DNA of 64,000 bases, taken from contig CP106741.1 of assembly GCA_030323305.1 (NCBI GenBank), positions 4,277,501-4,341,500 on the forward strand, given 5' to 3'. The notes beneath the pieces are model-generated. The model was not told the origin of the DNA. It made no database searches and worked only from the letters and a program-made list of their open reading frames with translations. Origin of the DNA: Paenibacillus sp. CC-CFT747. Lineage in GTDB: Bacteria > Bacillota > Bacilli > Paenibacillales > NBRC-103111. Positions 58,955 to 64,000 of this stretch are shown piece by piece (positions within the stretch are counted from its first letter, which is position 1; each line of letters begins with the position of its first letter). The position numbers and the translations under genes are program-made.

Positions 58955-59860
58955 ATGCGGTTGGTCGTTTATTTGGATCTCTTGTTCCTCTTTAACTTTG
59001 CGGTGGACGGGGCCTTGCTGCTGACGACGGCCTGGGTTTCCCATACCAAGGTCCGCGCCTGGAGGGTAGCCGCTTCTGCGGCCATCGGGGCCCTTTACGT
59101 TATTTTTATGCTTTATCCGCAGCTTTCCTTCCTTTTTACGCTGGGCATCAAATTTATTTTTTCGGTGCTGATGATCGGCACCGCCTTCGGGTTTCGTCCG
59201 GTTAAACGGTTTTGGCGGCACATGGGGGCGTTCTATCTTGTTAATTTTGCGGCGGCCGGAAGCGTGATCGGGGTTTATTATTTCTTTTTGTCCTCCAGTG
59301 AACTGATGGACGGGTTTCTGTTCTCGATGATGGGCGTTCCCGGTACCACCTTGATCGTCGTTACGCTGCCGCTTCTCGTCTGGCTGTACCTTAAGGTGTT
59401 TCATACCGCTCGTCGGCAGACGGAGATGCTTAGCTACATGGCGGAGGTGGAGGTGTGCATCGACGATTTCCATTATCAATGCACGGGTCTAATCGATACG
59501 GGCAATCATCTGTACGATCCGCTGACGAAGACGCCGGTCATGATCATGGAGGCCGGACAGTGGAAGGAAGTGCTGCCGGAGACGTGGATGAAGCGGATCC
59601 GCCAGGCGGAGGTTGATCAGATTGTGGCCGCTCTGGGAACGGAGGAGTTCGCCTGGCAGGACCGCCTTAGGCTGGTGCCTTACCGGGGCGTAAACCGGGG
59701 AACCCAGTTCATGCTGGCGATCAAGCCCGACCGGGTTACGGTTCGGTATAACGAGAAACGGGTAGAGACGCAGAAGGTTTTAGTGGGATTGGACGGCGGG
59801 CAGCTCAGCTCGGACGGGGCTTACCAGGCGATCCTGCATCCCACCCTGCTGGAGGCGTAA
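58955..59860 (+). CDS. spoIIGA: Sigma-E processing protease SpoIIGA
   Basis: A 301-residue membrane aspartic protease that cleaves pro-SigE in the mother cell when signalled by SpoIIR. Five membrane segments fill the first 150 residues (VVYLDLLFLFNFAVDGALLL and others). The cytoplasmic protease domain has the active-site motif CTGLIDTGNHLYDPLT near residue 180, with PVMIM and LVPYRGVNRGTQFMLAI further on. ATG 58955 is very close to GGGGAGG; TTG 58961 is better spaced and may be the true start. Placement upstream of sigE is universal in spore formers. Confidence 0.94.
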   Translation: MRLVVYLDLLFLFNFAVDGALLLTTAWVSHTKVRAWRVAASAAIGALYVIFMLYPQLSFLFTLGIKFIFSVLMIGTAFGFRPVKRFWRHMGAFYLVNFAAAGSVIGVYYFFLSSSELMDGFLFSMMGVPGTTLIVVTLPLLVWLYLKVFHTARRQTEMLSYMAEVEVCIDDFHYQCTGLIDTGNHLYDPLTKTPVMIMEAGQWKEVLPETWMKRIRQAEVDQIVAALGTEEFAWQDRLRLVPYRGVNRGTQFMLAIKPDRVTVRYNEKRVETQKVLVGLDGGQLSSDGAYQAILHPTLLEA

Positions 59861-59898
59861 TCCGGCGTCGATTCATTTTATTACAGGAGGAACTGGTT

Positions 59899-60620
59899 AT
59901 GCTATTAAAATGGAAAATGCTGCTGCAGCTCAATTATTACCGTCTGCTCCTGCTCGTGGGGCTTAAGGGAAATGAGATTTATTATATCGGGGAAGCGAGG
60001 CGCTCCCTCCGCCTTTAACGAGAGAAGAGGAGGAATACCTTCTTCAGAAGCTTCCAAGCGGAGATGCGGCCATTCGCGCCATGCTGATCGAACGAAACCT
60101 TCGGCTCGTCGTTTACATCGCCCGGAAATTCGAGAATACGGGAATCAACATCGAGGACCTCGTGTCGATCGGGGCGATCGGCTTGATCAAGGCGGTCAAT
60201 ACTTTTGACCCCGAGAAGAAAATCAAGCTGGCCACATACGCCTCCCGCTGTATTGAGAACGAGATCCTCATGTACCTTCGCCGTAACAGCAAAATCCGCA
60301 CCGAAGTTTCCTTCGATGAGCCGCTAAACATCGACTGGGACGGAAACGAGCTTCTGCTGTCGGATGTTCTCGGAACCGAGAACGATACGATCTACCGGAA
60401 CATTGAAGAGCAGGTGGACCGCAAGCTTCTTCATAAGGCGCTCGATAAGCTGACGGAACGGGAGCGGGTGATCATGGAGCTCCGGTTCGGCCTTCAGGAC
60501 GGGGAGGAGAAGACCCAGAAGGATGTGGCTGATCTTCTCGGCATCTCCCAATCCTACATATCCCGCCTGGAAAAACGGATTATCAAACGGCTCCGCAAGG
60601 AGTTCAACAAAATGGTGTAA
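59899..60620 (+). CDS. sigE: Sporulation sigma factor SigE (pro-form), frameshifted
   Basis: The mother-cell sigma factor, about 240 residues after restoring one G in the run at 59989-59992, which joins [21 protein letters not shown]. The hydrophobic pro-sequence ([20 protein letters not shown]) keeps it on the membrane until SpoIIGA cuts it. Region 2 shows [16 protein letters not shown] and [17 protein letters not shown]; region 4 has [23 protein letters not shown] 59899 follows AGGAGG. It forms an operon with spoIIGA. Confidence 0.95.
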
Positions 60621-60630
60621 GACTCGCATG

Positions 60631-60657
60631 AAAAACGGCCGCCCGGCCGTTTTTTTG
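60631..60657 (+). terminator. Intrinsic terminator after sigE
   Basis: AAAAACGGCC / GGCCGTTTTT stem with a 4-base loop and a following T-run separates sigE from sigG. Confidence 0.92.
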
Positions 60658-60810
60658 GTGTCCTCGGCCGGCGATGCCGTTCTCTAAAGGAAACAACTTT
60701 GGCTAGGTCCTGAAAGGAGATAAAGAAACAAAGAAACGGGAAAGCGTTTTATTTCAAGGGGTTCTTGTTGATGGAAGTCATTACCGTTCTTTTTAGGGAA
60801 CGTTTAGGAG

Positions 60811-60840
60811 CGAATAAAAAAATTTTCCAAGGAGATAATG
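60811..60840 (+). promoter_or_regulatory. Candidate SigF/SigG-type promoter of sigG
   Basis: CGAATA (60811-60816) and GGAGATAAT (60831-60839) resemble the forespore -35 and -10 consensus elements. The 14-base spacing is short, which a lost A in the intervening A7 run could explain. It lies 34 bases before the sigG ATG. Confidence 0.4.
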
Positions 60841-60873
60841 TACAGTAATGTTTCTCCTTGGGAGGTAATCACG

Positions 60874-61655
60874 ATGACCCGAAACAAAGTAGAAATTTGC
60901 GGCGTTGATACTTCTAAACTGCCGGTTTTGACTAACACCGAGATGCGCGAGCTTTTCGTGGAACTCCAGACCAAGAATGAGCGGTCGGCAAGAGAGAAAT
61001 TGGTTAACGGCAACCTGCGCCTGGTGCTGAGTGTGATTCAACGCTTTAACAACCGCGGGGAGTTCGTGGACGACTTGTTTCAGGTGGGGTGCATCGGGCT
61101 AATGAAGGCGATCGATAACTTCGATCTGGGCCAGAACGTCAAATTCTCCACCTATGCGGTTCCGATGATCATCGGGGAAATCCGCCGCTACTTGAGAGAC
61201 AACAACCCGATCCGGGTCTCGCGCTCCCTTCGGGATATCGCCTATAAAGCTCTGCAGGTGAGGGACAACTTAACCAACAAAAATTCCCGCGAACCGACGG
61301 TATACGAAATTTCCGAAGCCCTTAATATACCGAAGGAGGATGTGGTGTTCGCCCTGGATGCCATTCAGGATCCCGTCTCGCTCTTCGAGCCGATCTATCA
61401 TGACGGGGGGACCCGATCTTCGTGATGGACCAGATCAGCGACGACCGGAACCGGGACATTACCTGGATCGAAGGCATTGCCCTTAGGGAAGGAATGAGGA
61501 AGCTGAACGACCGGGAGAAAATGATCATCTCCATGCGGTTTTACGACGGCAAAACGCAAATGGAGGTAGCGGATGAAATCGGCATCTCTCAAGCACAGGT
61601 TTCCCGCCTGGAGAAGTCGGCTATTTCCCAAATGCAGAAGCATGTCAAATCGTAA
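60874..61655 (+). CDS. sigG: Late forespore sigma factor SigG, frameshifted
   Basis: Directs late gene expression in the forespore. 260 residues after restoring one G in the run at 61405-61410, which recovers the sequence YHDGGDPIFVMDQISDD. The N-terminus MTRNKVEICGVDTSKLP is characteristic of SigG. Region 2 contains RLVLSVIQRFNNRGE, FQVGCIGLMKAIDNFDL and YAVPMIIGEIRRYLRD; region 4 ends VADEIGISQAQVSRLEKSAI. TTGGGAGGTAATC precedes the ATG. It follows sigE with its own upstream promoter region and downstream terminator. Confidence 0.95.
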
Positions 61656-61668
61656 CCAAGCCCTGATG

Positions 61669-61692
61669 AGGCCGGCTATGCCGGTCTTTTTT
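61669..61692 (+). terminator. Intrinsic terminator after sigG
   Basis: GGCCGGC / GCCGGTC (one G-T pair) around a 3-base loop, followed by T6. Confidence 0.8.
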
Positions 61693-61775
61693 CATTCACC
61701 AGGACATTTCGCCCCGCGCCCACATATAGTAATAAGAGTCAGGCCCAAAACTATGAGGATATGTGGTGGTTCGGC

Positions 61776-62090
61776 ATGAAAATATCCGATTTTCAATCCA
61801 AGGATGTTATAAACATTGTCGACGGCAAAAAGCTGGGCCAGGTCTCGGACCTGGAGCTGGATCTCCGGCAGGGCCGGATCGACTCGATTGTCGTTCCGAA
61901 TCAAACGAGGTTCTTCGGCTTTTTTGGAGGCGGGACGGATGTTGTGATTCCCTGGCGGAACATAGTCAAAATCGGGGCCGACGTCGTGCTGGTCAAGCTG
62001 GACGACGCCCGCGTGTACCGTCAGAACGAAGAGGACGGGCAGGAATATGCAAGGCCGTACCGGGAAAGAGACCGGGAGAAGGACCGGTAA
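61776..62090 (+). CDS. ylmC: PRC-barrel protein YlmC/YmxH family
   Basis: A protein of about 104 residues with a PRC-barrel domain, the fold shared with RimM. The N-terminus MKISDFQSKDVINIVDGKKLG and DLELDLRQGRIDSIVVP match YlmC/YmxH of Bacilli; the family function is unknown. The C-terminal 20 residues are Arg/Glu/Asp-rich. ATG 61776 is used because GGTGGT lies at good spacing, and upstream in-frame ATG 61761 would overlap that site. Position after sigG and before pgeF equals the B. subtilis ylmC-ylmD order. Confidence 0.9.
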   Translation: MKISDFQSKDVINIVDGKKLGQVSDLELDLRQGRIDSIVVPNQTRFFGFFGGGTDVVIPWRNIVKIGADVVLVKLDDARVYRQNEEDGQEYARPYRERDREKDR

Positions 62091-62179
62091 CGCGGCCTGC
62101 CTCCTTGTGGTACACTTAGGAGAACGGATCCGGCCGCAGGGGCTGGATCATTCTCACACCAGACAGGAGGCATAAGACC

Positions 62180-63041
62180 ATGGAGCCGTTTGTGCGCAGA
62201 GAGTCGGCAGAAGGGCCTGCGTTGTTCTATATAGACAGCTGGATGCAGAAGTTTGAAGGAGTTACCGCCGGGTTTACGTCTCGAAGCGGCGGAGTCAGTA
62301 CGGGGAATTCGATTCCTTGAATTGCGGGCTCCACGTGGCGGACCGGCCGGAGGATGTCATCGCCAACCGGACGCTGGTAGCCGAAGCGATAGGAATCCCG
62401 CTTACCCGGTGGTCCTATGGCGAGCAGGTACACGGAGACCGGATTGCCGTCGTGACCGCGGCGGACGGGGGAAAGGAACCCTAAGCCGGGAAACCGCATG
62501 GGCGGATACCGACGGGTTTATCACGCGGGATCCGGGCGTTTGCCTGGCGGCCTTGTTTGCCGACTGCGTTCCCTTGTTCTTCTATGATCCGGTCGTACGT
62601 GCAGCCGGGCTTGCTCATGCCGGGTGGAAAGGCACCGTCGCTTCCATCGCCGCGAGAACGGTAGAGAAGATGCAGGAGGCGTTCGGCAGCCGTCCCTCCA
62701 ATCTAGTAGCGGCTGTCGGGCCCTCGATCGGAGCCTGCTGCTACGAGGTGGACCGCTTTGTGATCGACCGGGTGGACGAGGCGCTGGAAGAAGCGGGTGT
62801 TCCGCGAAACGGCCGGCAGCCGCTCTTTTACCGGGAAGAAAGCGAAGGGAAATACCGTTTGGACTTGCAACAAGTGAACCGACAAATTATGATAAAAGCA
62901 GGAATCTTGCCGTCTGCTATCGAAATAACAAAGCTGTGCACCAGCTGCCGGACCGATTGGTTTTACTCTCATCGGAAAGAGCAGGGGCGGACGGGCCGCC
63001 TGCTGGCCTGGATAGGCTGGAACGGTGAGGAAGGAAATTGA
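62180..63041 (+). CDS. pgeF: Purine nucleoside phosphorylase/laccase-domain protein PgeF (YlmD), frameshifted
   Basis: A YfiH/PgeF protein with a metal-binding laccase-like domain; the family has been associated with purine-nucleoside chemistry and with peptidoglycan quality control. About 287 residues after correction. Conserved motifs: the start of FTSRSGGVSTGEFDSLNCGLHV, YGEQVHGDRI, ALFADCVPLFFYDP, LAHAGWKGTV and VGPSIGACCYEV, which hold the His and Cys ligands. One G is missing in the run at 62304-62307 and one near 62475. It lies between ylmC and ylmE. Confidence 0.9.
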
Positions 63042-63055
63042 GGTGAACGGTAGCA

Positions 63056-63739
63056 TTGGATTTCGTTAATCGAATGGGACAGGTAGAAAGCCGGGTAGCG
63101 GACGCATGCGATAGAAGCGGCCGCCCGAGGGAAGACGTGCGGATCATCGCCGTCACGAAATACTCGTCTTTGGAAAATACCGAACGAGTGGTGCGGCTCG
63201 GGCTCCGGCATATCGGAGAAAGCCGCTGGCAGGACGCCAAAGCCAAATGGGAGACCATAGGTGACGAGGCCGATTGGCATTTTATCGGGCATCTGCAGAC
63301 CAACAAGGTGAAGGACGTTGTCGGGAAGTTTACGTACATACACTCCTTGGACAGGCCCGGTCTGGCCGATGAAATCCACAAGAAGGCGGCGGCGCTCGGC
63401 ATTCGCCAGAAAGTCTTCATCCAGTTAAACGTATCGGGAGAAGAAACGAAATTCGGTCTTGCGCCGGACAAGCTTATGGAGTTTGCGGAGCATCTTAAGG
63501 GATTGCCGGGCTTGGACGTGTGCGGACTGATGACGATGGCTCCGTATGAAGCCCGGGCGGAAGAAACCCGGCCTGTATTCCGCAGGCTGCGGGAGCTCCG
63601 GGATGAGCTGAACGAGCGGGGAATTCTGCCTCAGCCGGTAAACGAACTATCCATGGGGATGTCTAATGATTTCGAAGTAGCCGTTGAAGAAGGAGCAACC
63701 TGGATAAGACTCGGTACGGTACTGATGGGAAAAGAATGA
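63056..63739 (+). CDS. ylmE: PLP homeostasis protein YlmE (YggS family)
   Basis: A 227-residue pyridoxal-phosphate-binding TIM-barrel protein with no catalytic activity known, needed for vitamin B6 and amino-acid balance in homologues. PLP lysine in IIAVTKYSS near residue 37, then WHFIGHLQTNKVKDV, FIQLNVSGEETKFGL, LMTMAPYE and NELSMGMSNDFEVAVEEGAT for phosphate binding. TTG start at 63056 with a weak GAGGTGA site. The frame is intact. It precedes sepF as in most Firmicutes. Confidence 0.94.
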   Translation: MDFVNRMGQVESRVADACDRSGRPREDVRIIAVTKYSSLENTERVVRLGLRHIGESRWQDAKAKWETIGDEADWHFIGHLQTNKVKDVVGKFTYIHSLDRPGLADEIHKKAAALGIRQKVFIQLNVSGEETKFGLAPDKLMEFAEHLKGLPGLDVCGLMTMAPYEARAEETRPVFRRLRELRDELNERGILPQPVNELSMGMSNDFEVAVEEGATWIRLGTVLMGKE

Positions 63740-63755
63740 ACAGGAGGCGGCAGCT

Positions 63756-64000
63756 ATGGGAGTAATGAATAAAATTATGAATTTTTTCGGGCTTCAAGAG
63801 GAAGAAGAAATGGTGGAACGCGAAAGGATCGTGGAGACGCAGGAGGAAGTTGAAACCAATCCTTTCGAACAGCGTAAGAAACAGGGGAACGTCGTCAGCA
63901 TCCACACCCAGAAGAATGTCCGCGTCGTATTGAACGAACCGCGTTCTTACGAAGAAACGCAGGACATCGCCGATCATCTCCGCTCGCGCAGACCGGTCAT
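63756..64000 (+). CDS. sepF: Cell division protein SepF, 3' truncated by window end
   Basis: The first 81 residues of SepF, which binds the FtsZ C-terminal tail and the membrane and bundles FtsZ filaments. The sequence starts MGVMNKIMNFFGLQEEEE, the N-terminal membrane-binding amphipathic helix, followed by an acidic linker and the start of the globular domain (VVSIHTQKNVRVVLNEPRS, then YEETQDIADHLRSRRPV). ATG 63756 follows CAGGAGG. The frame stays open to the last base of the window. Location after ylmE is as in B. subtilis (ylmF). Confidence 0.93.
   Translation, partial: MGVMNKIMNFFGLQEEEEMVERERIVETQEEVETNPFEQRKKQGNVVSIHTQKNVRVVLNEPRSYEETQDIADHLRSRRPV

Overview
The window is a chromosomal segment of an endospore-forming Bacilli member, most likely Paenibacillus or a close relative. 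The evidence is gene content and order matching the Bacillus subtilis map (yqxD-dnaG-sigA, typA-ylaH...ylaJ-ylaK, bshC...mraZ-rsmH-ftsL-pbpB-spoVD-murEF-mraY-murD-spoVE-murGB, divIB-ftsAZ, spoIIGA-sigE-sigG, ylmCDE-sepF), a moderately GC-rich composition, frequent TTG starts with strong AGGAGG-type ribosome binding sites, a class A-like RNase P RNA, and bshC for bacillithiol. No tRNA, rRNA, CRISPR array, prophage or insertion sequence is visible.

Layout. 1-6.2 kb: end of yqxD, then dnaG and sigA (primase and vegetative sigma factor), a membrane protein, trmK and a Nif3 protein. 6.3-6.8 kb: rnpB. 6.8-15.4 kb: a secreted subtilase (minus strand), small conserved genes, a lytic transglycosylase, a cysteine desulfurase with thiI, a pterin dehydratase, a TerC-type membrane protein and a LiaI-like membrane protein. 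15.5-21 kb: typA-yla region ending in a PIN-PhoH ATPase. 21-29 kb: accessory region with an orphan solute-binding protein, an exported coiled-coil protein, a lipoprotein, a MidA-type methyltransferase, the sporulation regulator rsfA, a ketopantoate-reductase-like gene and comFB. 29.4-35 kb: a complete oppABCDF oligopeptide importer. 35-58.7 kb: bshC, ahcY and then the dcw cell wall and division cluster from mraZ to ftsZ, with murA inside it. 58.9-61.7 kb: spoIIGA-sigE and sigG, the mother-cell and late forespore sigma genes. 61.8-64 kb: ylmC, pgeF, ylmE and the start of sepF.

The genes form coherent units. MraY, MurA, B, D, E, F and G build lipid II; FtsL, DivIB, PBP2B, FtsA, FtsZ and SepF use it at the septum; SpoVD and SpoVE make spore cortex; SpoIIGA activates SigE, and SigG follows. 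Recognisable control sites include a TTGCAA-N17-TATAAT promoter with four phased MraZ boxes ahead of mraZ, Spo0A-type boxes ahead of spoIIGA, and many intrinsic terminators.

A dominant technical feature is that 27 genes, most of them essential (murA, murB, murE, murF, murG, mraY, pbpB, rsmH and others), are interrupted by frameshifts at about 46 sites. At every site examined, restoring one base (two at one thiI site), usually in a G, C, T or A run, recovers the conserved reading frame. This is almost certainly base loss in the sequence data rather than gene decay. Such genes are annotated over their full restored extent and the suspect position is given. I did not find a convincing novel multi-gene system. 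The most interesting leads are regulatory or structural: the class A-like RNase P RNA, the MraZ and Spo0A sites, an 11-bp inverted-repeat element after thiI, repeats ahead of ftsA, and several unrecognised exported proteins.
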